DNA of 64,000 nt from Saccharopolyspora flava (GTDB lineage Bacteria > Actinomycetota > Actinomycetes > Mycobacteriales > Pseudonocardiaceae), in assembly GCF_900116135.1 (NCBI RefSeq), contig NZ_FOZX01000009.1:62001-126000 (forward strand). The letters are read 5' to 3'. This document shows, piece by piece, positions 17,011-25,325 of the stretch. Position numbers and translations under genes: made by a program. Every line of letters starts with the position of its first letter. Within the stretch, counting starts at the first letter, position 1. The notes below the pieces were generated by a model that was given only the letters and a program-made list of their open reading frames with translations, ran no database searches and was not told where the DNA came from.

Positions 17011-17223
17011 ATGACGAACAACGTGCCGGAACACCGCGTTCACTGGGTGAAGAGCAGTTACAGCTCCGGGCACGCTCAGTGCGTGGAGACCGCTATTGTT
17101 GCTGGTGGGCGGCTCGTTCGGGATAGCAAGTTGGGGGAGGAGAGCCCGATTCTCGGTGTCAGCGGTGAGCTGTGGGCCGCGTTCACCCGGAAGATCAAGT
17201 CCGGGGAGTTAGACCAGGGCTGA
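17011..17223 (+). CDS. DUF397 domain protein
   Basis: A 70-residue protein with the DUF397 pattern: VHWVKSSYSSGHAQCVETAIV, VRDSKLGEESPILGVSGELWAAF. These small acidic proteins are partners of XRE-DUF5753 regulators. ATG 17011 is preceded by GGAAGGGA; a TTG at 16984 overlapping the upstream stop would add nine residues. The stop is followed within 10 bp by a perfect 50-bp palindrome that may end the transcript. Confidence 0.9.
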   Translation: MTNNVPEHRVHWVKSSYSSGHAQCVETAIVAGGRLVRDSKLGEESPILGVSGELWAAFTRKIKSGELDQG

Positions 17224-17233
17224 GTGGTCTCGA

Positions 17234-17283
17234 CGTGGTGGGGGTGGGGAAGTTTTCATGAAAACTTCCCCACCCCCACCACG
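17234..17283. repeat. Perfect 50-bp palindrome (family 1 repeat)
   Basis: Every base from 17234 to 17283 pairs with its mirror position, giving 25-bp arms with no loop. The centre is the family 1 core GTTTTCATGAAAAC (17252-17265); the arms are G/C-rich (CGTGGTGGGGGTGGGGAA and complement). It fills nearly all of the 62-bp gap between the convergent DUF397 and thioesterase genes, so it may also act as a bidirectional terminator. Confidence 0.9.
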
Positions 17284-17285
17284 GA

Positions 17286-18092
17286 TCAGGACATGGGTGG
17301 GGTCGCGACTGCGGTGACGTTGCAGTAGCCGAAGGGGCCCTGGGTGTCGTGGAAGGTCGTGGAGGCCGTGGCGATGCCGGTGTCGCTGAGGTGGCCGGTG
17401 GCCTCCATGCCGATCTCCGGGGCGACGGGCATGCGGCTCAGCGTCAGCGTGTAGTCGGCGTTGATGAAGCCGAGGTTGCCGCCCTTGGGCATGTTGGCCA
17501 GCGGGCTGGCGAAGTCCGCGGCGGTGGCGGTGCGGACGAACGGGCTCATCGACTCGCCCTCGACGAGGTCGTGGGTATCGCGCAGCCACGCGCGCCGGGA
17601 ACCCGCCTGCGACCAGTCGGTCAGCGCGCCGGAGTCGTCGAGCATCCACATGTCGAAGGGCGCTTCCCACTGCGCGCTGGGCGAGGACGGCGGCGCGCCG
17701 AGCTCGGTGACCTCGGGCATCGACCACGGCTGCGTGGTGGGCACCTCGCCCTCCGGCTGCTCACCCGCCCGCAGCTGGACCGAACTGGCGCGGGCGACGG
17801 CCTTCTCGCCCTGGTAGACGGTGGCGTCGGCGACGCGGATGCGGCGGCCGTCGCGGACGCGCTGCGTCTCGACCCGGACCGGGTCCAGCGTGGCGCTGCG
17901 GAACAGGTCGATCGTCAGACGCGCGAACCGGAACTCCTCCGACCCGTGCTCGACCTCCAGGGCTCGCGCCAGCAGGCCGCCGAACAACCGGCCGTGCATC
18001 ATCTGATCCGACCACGGGCTGCTCGCGTGCGGGGCCGGGACCAGCAGGTCCCCGTCGGGGCGGAAGAACGGTTCACCAGGGATGTCGACCAT
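17286..18092 (-). CDS. Acyl-CoA thioesterase-like protein (TesB-type double hotdog)
   Basis: A 268-residue thioesterase-superfamily protein (4HBT_3 type, two hotdog folds). The N-terminal half has SPWSDQMMHGRLFGGLLARALE (acyl-binding helix region) and FRFARLTIDLFRSATLDPV; the C-terminal half has SPLANMPKGGNLGFINADYTLTLSR and IGMEATGHLSDTGIATASTTFHD. It would hydrolyse acyl-CoA esters, but the family includes proteins without proven activity. It stands alone on the minus strand between two intergenic regions. Confidence 0.8.
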   Translation of the reverse strand: MVDIPGEPFFRPDGDLLVPAPHASSPWSDQMMHGRLFGGLLARALEVEHGSEEFRFARLTIDLFRSATLDPVRVETQRVRDGRRIRVADATVYQGEKAVARASSVQLRAGEQPEGEVPTTQPWSMPEVTELGAPPSSPSAQWEAPFDMWMLDDSGALTDWSQAGSRRAWLRDTHDLVEGESMSPFVRTATAADFASPLANMPKGGNLGFINADYTLTLSRMPVAPEIGMEATGHLSDTGIATASTTFHDTQGPFGYCNVTAVATPPMS

Positions 18093-18217
18093 GCGCGGAG
18101 TCTAGAACGCCGCTTCCCGCAGGTCCGGACGCCTGCCTCGCGCGCCGGTCCGGGGGACCGTCGAACGCGTGGTCACCCGGGGTTCTGGATCGGTGCGGTG
18201 GTGGTGCTCACACGGAG

Positions 18218-18706
18218 TCAGCCGCGGGGCTTGGCGAAGGTGGACGCGCAGGTCCACGCCTCGTCGGCGTCGGCCCAGCCGCGCTCGCTGCTGAGCAGCG
18301 CCACCGCGGAGGTCTTGAGCTCGACGGACTCGCCGGTGAGCAGGTGGACCAGGTCCTCCAGGCCGGGGTTGTGGCCGACGATCGCCGCCGTCATCGCCGT
18401 CACCGGCAGCTCCCGGACGATCGCCAGCAGCTCCTGCGCGGTGCCGCCGTAGAGCCGCTGGTTGTAGCTGACCTGCGGTTCCGCCGGGATGTGGGCTCCG
18501 GCCAGCTCCCAGGTCTGCCGGGTGCGCAGGGCGGGGGAGCAGCGCACGGCCTCGATGGCGTAGGCGTTCTCCCGCAGCCAGCGGCCCACCGCCGGGGCGT
18601 CGCGCCGGCCCCGCTCGCCCAGCGGGCGCTCGAAGTCCTCGACGCCGTCCGGGTGCGCCGACTTCGCGTGCCGGATGAGGATCAGCTTCCGCCGCGCGTT
18701 GGTCAT
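18218..18706 (-). CDS. sixA: SixA-type phosphohistidine phosphatase
   Basis: A 162-residue histidine phosphatase. LILIRHAKSAHP provides the phospho-accepting His13 with the SixA-typical RHAKS, and AAIVGHNPGLEDLV gives the second catalytic His115. FERPLGERGRRDAP is the conserved substrate-loop region. Length matches SixA, which removes phosphate from phosphohistidines in phosphorelay/PTS proteins; the actinobacterial substrate is not established. Monocistronic, convergent with nothing and followed by a 448-bp gap. Confidence 0.88.
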   Translation of the reverse strand: MTNARRKLILIRHAKSAHPDGVEDFERPLGERGRRDAPAVGRWLRENAYAIEAVRCSPALRTRQTWELAGAHIPAEPQVSYNQRLYGGTAQELLAIVRELPVTAMTAAIVGHNPGLEDLVHLLTGESVELKTSAVALLSSERGWADADEAWTCASTFAKPRG

Positions 18707-18849
18707 CTCACGTCCTACGGGCTCGTCGTTGAATCGGCACCACAGTACCCAACGGTCACCCGTCCCCGCCCCTGCGGCGGACCGGGGATGTCCGCAGGTA
18801 GCGGCTCTTCACCACCCGTTGGCCGACCGTTCGCACGAGGCCCCGGAGA

Positions 18850-19014
18850 GTCCATTGTGGATGATCGACTCGCGGCCCGCGGGAGCGGTGCGGATCGAAA
18901 GTCTGTTCGCCGGGTGGTCGCGCTTAACCGGGACGACACGAAGGGGGTGTGCAGGTGGTGCACGCCGAGGGGTAACCCGAACGGCGGCATCGATGTCCAC
19001 TGTGGATGATCGAA
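18850..19014. repeat. Direct repeat with TCCAnTGTGGA dyad upstream of the Nit1C-type operon
   Basis: The 448-bp gap 18707-19154 carries no credible gene. It holds two copies of a 19-base sequence differing at one base (GTCCATTGTGGATGATCGA at 18850-18868 and GTCCACTGTGGATGATCGA at 18995-19013), 145 bp apart. The core TCCACTGTGGA is a dyad and recurs at 6889-6899 upstream of an MFS gene. The second copy lies about 140 bp before the first gene of the operon, a plausible place for a regulator site. Confidence 0.5.
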
Positions 19015-19154
19015 CGGATACGTCGGCGAAACGGACTGCGGCGCAAGGAAACCGTCCGTTATTCCGGATGACCTGGTTCGGAAATCGATGATGGCTGGAA
19101 TGGTCCCCATCGGCAGCGACGCGGCTCCCTCGCTTCCCCGCTCCTGGAGGACCG

Positions 19155-20474
19155 ATGTCTCAGAACCAGCGATTCGCAGACTCGCACTACCCGGTCGTCA
19201 TCATAGGCGGCGGCCAAGCCGGGCTCTCCGCAAGCTACTGCCTTCGGCAGCGCGGGATCCGGCACGTCGTGATCGAGTCCCACCGGCTCGGGCACGACTG
19301 GCGGAGCCGCCGCTGGGAGTCGTTCTGCCTGGTCACGCCCAATTGGCAGTGCGACCTCCCGGGGTTCGCCTACAAGGGGCCGGACCCGGACGGCTTCATG
19401 GTGCGCGACGAGATCGTCGCCTACCTGGAGCGCTACGCCGAGTCCTTCGACCCGCCGCTGGTCGAAGGGGTCCGGGTGACCCGGCTGCGGCGCACCGACA
19501 CCGGCACGTTCCTGCTGGACACGACCGTCGGCGGCCTCACCGCCGAGCAGGTCGTGGTCGCCACCGGCGCCTACCACGTGCCCGGGACGCCGCGCATCGC
19601 CGAACGACTCCCCGCCGGGATCACCCGGCTGCACTCGGCGGACTACCGCAGCCCCGAGGCCCTCCCGCCGGGAGAGGTCCTGGTGGTGGGCAGCGGCCAG
19701 TCCGGGGCGCAGATCGCCGAAGACCTGCACCTCGCCGGTCGCGGCGTGCACCTGGCCGTCGGCAACGCTCCCCGGGTGGCCCGGTTCTACCGGGGCCGCG
19801 ACTGCGTGGCGTGGCTGGAGGACATGGGCCACTACGCCAAGAGCATCGACGAGTTCGCCGATCCGGCTCAGGTGCGCGGCCGGGTCAACCACTACGTCAC
19901 CGGCCGCGACGGCGGACGCGACATCGACCTGCGCGCCTTCGCCGCCGACGGGATGCGGCTCCACGGCCGGTTGGACGACATCCGCGGCGGCACGGCGAGC
20001 TTCGCCGACGACCTGGCGTCCAACTTGGACCACGCGGACCAGGTGATGGAGTCCATCAAGGACGCCATCGACGCCCACATCGCCGCTCGCGGCATCGACG
20101 CTCCCGAAGAGCCGCGGTACGTGCCGGCGTGGGAGCCCGGACCGGAGCACCCGCGTGAGCTGGACCTCGCGGCGGCCGGGATCACCTCGGTCATCTTCGC
20201 CACCGGGTTCCGGCCGGACTACACCTGGATCGAGGTGCCGGTCTTCGACGGCCGGGGCTACCCGACGCACTGGCGCGGGGTGACCAGCGCTCCCGGCTTG
20301 TACTTCCTCGGGCTGCCCTGGCAGTACACCTGGGGCTCCGGGCGGATGGAGGGCGTCGGCCGGGACGCGCGCTACCTCGCCGAGCGCATCGACGCCGCGC
20401 GCCGGATCACCGACGTGTGCGGCACCTTGACCGGCCCGCCGCCGTCGCTGTCGGCCGAACCCCTGATGAGCTGA
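19155..20474 (+). CDS. MSMEG_0569-type flavin-dependent oxidoreductase (Nit1C cluster)
   Basis: A 439-residue flavoprotein resembling CzcO-like/flavin monooxygenases. FAD loop VVIIGGGQAGLSASYCLRQRG (13-33), the DWRSRRWESFCLVTPNWQCDLPG segment, NADP loop VLVVGSGQSGAQIAEDL (about 175-191) and a C-terminal GLPWQYTWGSGRMEGVGRDA are visible. Its neighbours are those of the MSMEG_0569 family in Nit1C-type clusters, so it is placed there with confidence. The substrate is unproven; oxidation of a nitrile- or cyanide-derived intermediate is a guess. First gene of the operon, ATG 19155 after CTGGAGGACCG. Confidence 0.88.
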   Translation: MSQNQRFADSHYPVVIIGGGQAGLSASYCLRQRGIRHVVIESHRLGHDWRSRRWESFCLVTPNWQCDLPGFAYKGPDPDGFMVRDEIVAYLERYAESFDPPLVEGVRVTRLRRTDTGTFLLDTTVGGLTAEQVVVATGAYHVPGTPRIAERLPAGITRLHSADYRSPEALPPGEVLVVGSGQSGAQIAEDLHLAGRGVHLAVGNAPRVARFYRGRDCVAWLEDMGHYAKSIDEFADPAQVRGRVNHYVTGRDGGRDIDLRAFAADGMRLHGRLDDIRGGTASFADDLASNLDHADQVMESIKDAIDAHIAARGIDAPEEPRYVPAWEPGPEHPRELDLAAAGITSVIFATGFRPDYTWIEVPVFDGRGYPTHWRGVTSAPGLYFLGLPWQYTWGSGRMEGVGRDARYLAERIDAARRITDVCGTLTGPPPSLSAEPLMS

Positions 20475-20484
20475 GGACCCCACG

Positions 20485-21309
20485 GTGACCAGACTGGTAT
20501 TCGACGCCCACCGGCATCTCGGCGCGCTGCCCGCCCACCCCTTCTACGGCGGGCCCGCGGTCAACCCCGACACCACGGCTCGAGCCACGGTCGACGGGCT
20601 GCTGGCCGACCTCGACGCGGAGGGCACCGAACGGGCCCTGGTGCTGCCGAACTACGGCGTGCCGGACCCCGACGTCGCCTTCGCCCACAACGAACTCGTC
20701 CTCGAAGCCGCGCAGCGCGACGACCGGGTGCGCGCCGGGCTGTGGGTCTCGGCCCGGCCCGAGGACCGCGAGCGGACCGCGAAAGCGCTGGCCCTGGCGG
20801 GGGAGAGCGGCGTTCGTGCGCTGAAGCTGAGCTTCCTGCTCGGCGGCTCGCCCACCGCGCCGGAGTGCCTGCCGCAGCTGGACGAGATCTTCGCCGTCGC
20901 CGAACGCCACGGCCTGGTGGTGCACGTGCACACCTCGCCGGGCGCGGCCTCGGACATCGACCAGGTCGGCACGCTCGTCGACCGCTACGCCGACCGGGTG
21001 CGGGTGCACCTGGTGCACTTCGGCGGCGGGATGAGCGGCCACATCAAGCTCGTCGGGTCCCGGTTCTTCGACTGGATCACCGCGGGCAAGCACGTCTACA
21101 CCGACCTCTCCTGGGCCATCGGGTTCGCCCCGCACTGGCTGGCCCGGGAGATCGAGCACCGCGGCATCGGTCACGACCGGGTGCTCTTCGCCAGCGACCA
21201 GCCGTGGGGCGACTTCCCCGGCGAGTACGCGCGGATGCGCGCCGCGGCAGGCGACGGCGAACTCGGCGAACTCGTGTTCCGCGAGACCTTCGCCGCGCTC
21301 TACGACTGA
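20485..21309 (+). CDS. Amidohydrolase-2 family metal-dependent hydrolase
   Basis: A 274-residue TIM-barrel hydrolase of the amidohydrolase-related superfamily. FDAHRHLG near the N-terminus supplies the first metal ligands (HxH), LVVHVHTSPG the next His, VHLVHFGGG the following, and VLFASDQPWGDFP the conserved late aspartate. Proteins of this branch act as hydrolases or decarboxylases. GTG 20485 starts 10 bases after the flavoprotein stop with GAGGA upstream, so the genes are coupled. Its presence suggests that the pathway contains an amide, lactone or carboxylate intermediate. Confidence 0.82.
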   Translation: MTRLVFDAHRHLGALPAHPFYGGPAVNPDTTARATVDGLLADLDAEGTERALVLPNYGVPDPDVAFAHNELVLEAAQRDDRVRAGLWVSARPEDRERTAKALALAGESGVRALKLSFLLGGSPTAPECLPQLDEIFAVAERHGLVVHVHTSPGAASDIDQVGTLVDRYADRVRVHLVHFGGGMSGHIKLVGSRFFDWITAGKHVYTDLSWAIGFAPHWLAREIEHRGIGHDRVLFASDQPWGDFPGEYARMRAAAGDGELGELVFRETFAALYD

Positions 21310-21336
21310 CAACCCCGAAACCGGAGGAGACGAACC

Positions 21337-21858
21337 ATGTCCGAGGCCGTTGATCTCACCGACGTCGAGCAGAAGTCCCGCGAGGAGATCCCGCACCCGT
21401 CGCTGCCGGAGGGCTCCAGCATCTACGGGTCGACCAAGGTCTTCCCCGACTACGAGGCGGAGAACGGCGAAACCTACTTCACCCTCGTGCACGGCATCGC
21501 GCACGAGTCGTCGGTGAGCTTCGTGGCCGTGCTGCAGGCGACCCGCGCGCTGCGCAAGGGATTCGAGTCGGCCGTCTACTTCTACGGGCCCGGATCGCTG
21601 AACTGCCTGGCCACCCGCGGATTCCCCACCACGGGCAACTCCGCGTTCCCCGGTGAGCACAACATCAACAACCAGCTGAAGACCTTCATCGCCGAAGGCG
21701 GCAAGGTGTACTGCTGCCGGTTCGGCCTGTCCCTGCACGGAGCCCGGGAGGAAGACCTCATCGAGGGCGTCATCCCGACCCACCCGCTGGACGTGCAGGA
21801 CGCGATCATCCACTACGCCCGCAAGGGCGCGATCATCAACTCCACCTATCAGCTCTGA
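21337..21858 (+). CDS. MSMEG_0572/Sll0783-type nitrogen-starvation protein
   Basis: A 173-residue protein matching the MSMEG_0572/Sll0783 family, small alpha/beta proteins of unknown activity found only in Nit1C-type clusters. Characteristic stretches are HPSLPEGSSIYGSTKVFPDYE, YFTLVHGIAHESSVSFVAVL and NINNQLKTFIAEGGKVYCCRFGLSLHG, reminiscent of DsrE-like folds. ATG 21337 follows CGGAGGAGACGAACC. The adjacent Cys-Cys (YCCRF) could be functional. Highly conserved in length with its homologues as far as I recall. Confidence 0.85.
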   Translation: MSEAVDLTDVEQKSREEIPHPSLPEGSSIYGSTKVFPDYEAENGETYFTLVHGIAHESSVSFVAVLQATRALRKGFESAVYFYGPGSLNCLATRGFPTTGNSAFPGEHNINNQLKTFIAEGGKVYCCRFGLSLHGAREEDLIEGVIPTHPLDVQDAIIHYARKGAIINSTYQL

Positions 21859-21941
21859 GGTTCCCCGCGCGCGCTGCGAGGCGGAACCCGGAGAGAGGCC
21901 GCCTCGCAGCGAGCGCCGACATTTTCTCGTGGAGGTGTGTC

Positions 21942-23039
21942 GTGAGCGTTGGTACCGGACGAACACCCAACAGCACGGCCGTGGACGTGCGGATCACGAC
22001 CCGCGCGGAGCTCGCTCTGCGCGGGATCCGGCTGGACGCCGAGGTGGCGCGGCCGGCGGGCGCGGGCCCCAGCGACGACGGGCACGTCCTCGTCGACGGC
22101 GCCAACGCCGCGCTGCCCACCAACCCCGCCAGCCCGTACTCGGTGCGCGACGGCCGGGTGTGGCTGGGCGAGGAGGACACCGGGGTCGAGCTCTCGCCGG
22201 TGCACCGGCCGAAGTTCTACGACCTGACCACGGCGGACGGTGTCCGCTACGAGCAGATCGCCCGGCTGCACGGTGCCGACGTGCTCGCCACGACGGTGGT
22301 GCAGACCTGCATCCGCTACGCCGAATCCGATCGCTGCCGGTTCTGCACCATCGAGGAGTCCTTGCGCGACGGCGCGACGGTCGCGGCCAAGACCCCGGCG
22401 CAGCTGGCCGAGGTCGCCGAGGCCGCCGTCCGGCTCGATGGCGTGCGGCAGATGGTGATGACCACCGGCACCACCAACGGGCCCGACCGGGGAGCGCGCA
22501 ACCTGGTGAGATCGGTGCGCGCGGTGCTGCAGGCCGTGCCGGGGCTGCCGATCCAGGTGCAGTGCGAACCACCCGGCGACCTGCGCTGGATCACCGAGCT
22601 CCGCGACGCCGGTGCCACCGCGATCGGCATCCACGTCGAGGCCCTGGACGAGCAGGTGCGGAAGCGCTGGATGCCCGGCAAGTCGCAGGTGCCCCTGGCC
22701 GACTACGAAGCGGCCTGGGACGAAGCGGTGCGGGTGTTCGGCCACAACCGGGTCTCCACCTACCTGCTGGTCGGGCTGGGCGAAGACCCCGACGAGCTGA
22801 TCGCCGGTGCCGCTCGGCTCATCGAGCGCGGGGTCTACCCGTTCGTCGTCCCGTTCCGGCCGATGGCCGGAACCCTCGCCGCCCGCGACGGGATCACCGC
22901 ACCCGGCGCTGAGCTGCTGACCTACGTCACCGAGACGGTGGCGCGGCTGCTCCGCGACGCCGGGATGTCGGGTGCCGACCAGGGCGCCGGATGCGCGGCC
23001 TGCGGGGCCTGCTCGGTCCTGAAGACGGCGGGCGGGTGA
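21942..23039 (+). CDS. MSMEG_0568-type radical SAM protein
   Basis: A 365-residue radical S-adenosylmethionine enzyme. The cluster motif is the spaced form C123-x8-C132-x2-C135 (TCIRYAESDRCRFC) rather than CX3CX2C, as in biotin-synthase-like MSMEG_0568 proteins. A second Cys group, C351, C354 and C357 (CAACGAC), ends the protein and could bind an auxiliary cluster. GTTNGPDRG and IQVQCEPPGDLRWI line the SAM-binding barrel. GTG 21942 follows GGAGGT. It presumably performs the key radical chemistry of the cluster; its substrate is unknown. Confidence 0.9.
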   Translation: MSVGTGRTPNSTAVDVRITTRAELALRGIRLDAEVARPAGAGPSDDGHVLVDGANAALPTNPASPYSVRDGRVWLGEEDTGVELSPVHRPKFYDLTTADGVRYEQIARLHGADVLATTVVQTCIRYAESDRCRFCTIEESLRDGATVAAKTPAQLAEVAEAAVRLDGVRQMVMTTGTTNGPDRGARNLVRSVRAVLQAVPGLPIQVQCEPPGDLRWITELRDAGATAIGIHVEALDEQVRKRWMPGKSQVPLADYEAAWDEAVRVFGHNRVSTYLLVGLGEDPDELIAGAARLIERGVYPFVVPFRPMAGTLAARDGITAPGAELLTYVTETVARLLRDAGMSGADQGAGCAACGACSVLKTAGG

Positions 23040-23043
23040 GGAG

Positions 23044-24486
23044 ATGATCGCTTACGAGGAACTCCTCGCCCCGGTCACCGGACAGGTTCCCGACGTCCTG
23101 TCGCTGCTCGGCGACCGCGCGAGCCTGGCGCGGCGCCCGGCGTTCCGGATCGAACCGGCCGACGCCCCCGCGCTGCGCGCCTACCGGCGCCTGCGGCACG
23201 AGGTGTTCGTGCGCGAGCAGGGCCTGTTCGCCGGCACCGACCGGGACGATCGCGACGACGACCCGCGCACCGTCGTCCTGGTCGCGCGCTCCGCCGACGG
23301 TGCGGTGCTCGGCGGGGTGCGGCTCGGGCCCGCCACCGACGGGCCCGACATCGGCTGGTGGCAGGGCGGCCGGCTGGCGGTCGGCCGCGCCGCGCGCGGG
23401 ACCGGCGGCGTCGGACCGGCTCTGGTGCGGGCCGCGTGTGCGCACGCCGAGAACGCGGGGGTGCTGCGGTTCGAAGCCACCGTGCAGCCGCGCAACGAAC
23501 CGCTGTTCGCTCACCTCGGCTGGCATCGAGTGCGCGAGGTCCGCACCGCCGGTGTCCCGCACGCGCTGATGCGCTGGCCGGTGAACCGGGTGCAGGACCT
23601 CGTCCAGGCCACCAAAACCGCCTTGGGGCCGCTCCTGACCACCGGGCTCCCCGGAGACCTGGGCGGTGCCGGATTCGTGGGCGATGACGGTGCCCCGGTT
23701 CCGGGCAGTGACCTGGTGGCGGCGTGCGACGCGATCGTGCCGTCGATGGTCGAGCGCGACCCGGACTGGGCGGGCTGGTGCTCGGTGCTGGTCAACGTCA
23801 ACGACCTCGCGGCGATGGGCGCGGAACCGGTCGGCCTGCTCGACGCGATCGGCGCCCGCAGCAGCTCCCACGCCACCCGCGTGCTCGCGGGTCTGCGCCG
23901 CGCCGCGCAGGCCTACGGCGGGATCCCGCTGCTCGGCGGGCACACCCAGCTCGACGTCCCGGCCGCGCTGTCGGTCACCGCCCTCGGCCGCACCTCGCGA
24001 CCGATCCCCGGCGGTGGCGGCCGCCCCGGGCACGACGTGCGGCTCACGGCTGATCTGGGAGGCGGATGGCGCCCCAACTACCCAGGGCACCAATGGGATT
24101 CGACCAGCCACCGGCGAACACCGGAGCTGCGCGCCATGATCGGATCAGCGGCGTCGGCACGACCGGCAGCCGCCAAGGACGTCTCGATGGCCGGGATCGC
24201 CGGAACCCTGGGCATGCTCGCCGAAGCCAGTGGCTGCGGTGCGCTGCTCGACGTCGCCGACGTCCCGCGCCCCGCCGAGGCGAACGCGGGTGACTGGCTG
24301 ACCTGCTTCCCCGGCTTCGCGATGCTCACCGCCGACGAACCGGGCCGCACACCGCCACCCGCCGGCCCGGCCACCAGCGCGGTCTGCGGAGAACTCGTGC
24401 CGGGAACCGGAGTCGGGCTGCGCTGGCCCGACGGGGACATCACCGACGCGGTCACCACGACGGTGACCGGATTGGGGAACGCGTGA
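23044..24486 (+). CDS. MSMEG_0567/Sll0786-type N-acetyltransferase fused to AIR-synthase-like domain
   Basis: A 480-residue fusion. Residues about 30-190 are a GNAT domain (RLRHEVFVREQGLF, LAVGRAARGTGGVGPALVRAA acetyl-CoA loop, FAHLGWHRV). Residues about 215-480 resemble an AIR synthase/selenophosphate-synthetase ATP-binding protein (VLVNVNDLAAMGAEPVGLLDAIG, GIPLLGGHTQLD, AAKDVSMAGIAGTLGMLAE). In cyanobacteria the two halves are separate genes (sll0786, sll0787). The gene begins 4 bases after the radical SAM stop and overlaps the nitrilase start by GTGA. Roles of acetylation and ATP use are not known. Confidence 0.88.
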   Translation: MIAYEELLAPVTGQVPDVLSLLGDRASLARRPAFRIEPADAPALRAYRRLRHEVFVREQGLFAGTDRDDRDDDPRTVVLVARSADGAVLGGVRLGPATDGPDIGWWQGGRLAVGRAARGTGGVGPALVRAACAHAENAGVLRFEATVQPRNEPLFAHLGWHRVREVRTAGVPHALMRWPVNRVQDLVQATKTALGPLLTTGLPGDLGGAGFVGDDGAPVPGSDLVAACDAIVPSMVERDPDWAGWCSVLVNVNDLAAMGAEPVGLLDAIGARSSSHATRVLAGLRRAAQAYGGIPLLGGHTQLDVPAALSVTALGRTSRPIPGGGGRPGHDVRLTADLGGGWRPNYPGHQWDSTSHRRTPELRAMIGSAASARPAAAKDVSMAGIAGTLGMLAEASGCGALLDVADVPRPAEANAGDWLTCFPGFAMLTADEPGRTPPPAGPATSAVCGELVPGTGVGLRWPDGDITDAVTTTVTGLGNA

Positions 24487-25325
24487 GCACGATGCGCATG
24501 GCCGCCGTCGCCGCCGAGTTCGGCCGCGACCTGGAACAGGACTTCGTCATCGTCGAGAAGCTCGTCGACCACGCCAGATCGGCGGGCGCCGCACTGCTGG
24601 CGCTGCCCGAGGCGTGCCTCGGCGGCTACCTGCTCAGCCTCGACGGCGCCTCCGACGACCCCGGACCGCCCGCGCTGGAGCTCGACGGACCCGAGATCCG
24701 GCGGCTGGCGGCGCTGGCCGGGGACATGACGGTCGTCGCCGGGTACTGCGAACAGGACGGGGACCGCCGCTACAACAGCGCGGTGTGCGTCAGCGGGGAC
24801 GGCGTGCTCGGCAACCACCGCAAGGTGCACCAGCCGCTGGGCGAGAACGCCAGCTACGACTCCGGCGACACCTTCCGGGCCTTCGACACGCCGGCAGGGA
24901 GGCTGGGCATGCTGATCTGCTACGACAAGGCCTTTCCCGAAGCAGCGCGCGCCCTGGCCCTCGACGGCGCCGAGATCGGCGTGTGCGTGTCGGCGTGGCC
25001 GGGTTCGCGCACCAACGCCGCCGCCGACCTCGCCGAGGACCGCTGGAAGCGGCGCTTCGACCTGTTCGACCGGGCCCGAGCTCTGGAGAACCAGGTGGTG
25101 TGGCTCTCGGCGAACCAGGCGGGCACCTTCGGTTCGCTACGCTTCGTCGGCAGCGCCAAGGTCGTCGACCCGGGCGGCGACGTGCTCGCCGACACCGGGG
25201 TTGAAGCGGGGATGGCGATCGCCGACATCGACGTCGGTCGCGCCCTCGAAGCAGCGCGCAGGCACATGGGCCACCTCCGCGACCGGCGCCCCGACACCTA
25301 CCCCGCAGGAGCACCCCGCACATGA
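24483..25325 (+). CDS. Nitrilase-superfamily carbon-nitrogen hydrolase, catalytic triad intact
   Basis: A 280-residue CN-hydrolase. The triad is complete: Glu43 in LLALPEACLGGY, Lys114 in NHRKVHQP and Cys146 in GMLICYDKAFPE, plus the structural RALENQVVWLSANQ. It is shorter than typical nitrilases (300+ residues) and looks more like the amidase/carbamoylase branches. GTG 24483 overlaps the previous stop; its own stop overlaps the next ATG. In canonical Nit1C operons a nitrilase proper occupies this place, so this enzyme, or the heteromer with its neighbour, may replace it. Nitrile versus amide substrate is undecided. Confidence 0.88.
   Translation: MSTMRMAAVAAEFGRDLEQDFVIVEKLVDHARSAGAALLALPEACLGGYLLSLDGASDDPGPPALELDGPEIRRLAALAGDMTVVAGYCEQDGDRRYNSAVCVSGDGVLGNHRKVHQPLGENASYDSGDTFRAFDTPAGRLGMLICYDKAFPEAARALALDGAEIGVCVSAWPGSRTNAAADLAEDRWKRRFDLFDRARALENQVVWLSANQAGTFGSLRFVGSAKVVDPGGDVLADTGVEAGMAIADIDVGRALEAARRHMGHLRDRRPDTYPAGAPRT

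Noticed and set aside
19021-19090. GlnR box before the Nit1C-type operon
   Set aside because: Only isolated GAAAC and GTAAC-like pieces with wrong spacing were found; not enough to claim nitrogen regulation.
18707-19154. A small gene in the 448-bp gap before the Nit1C-type operon
   Set aside because: Frames there have poor codon use and no ribosome-binding site; only repeats and possible regulatory dyads are visible.
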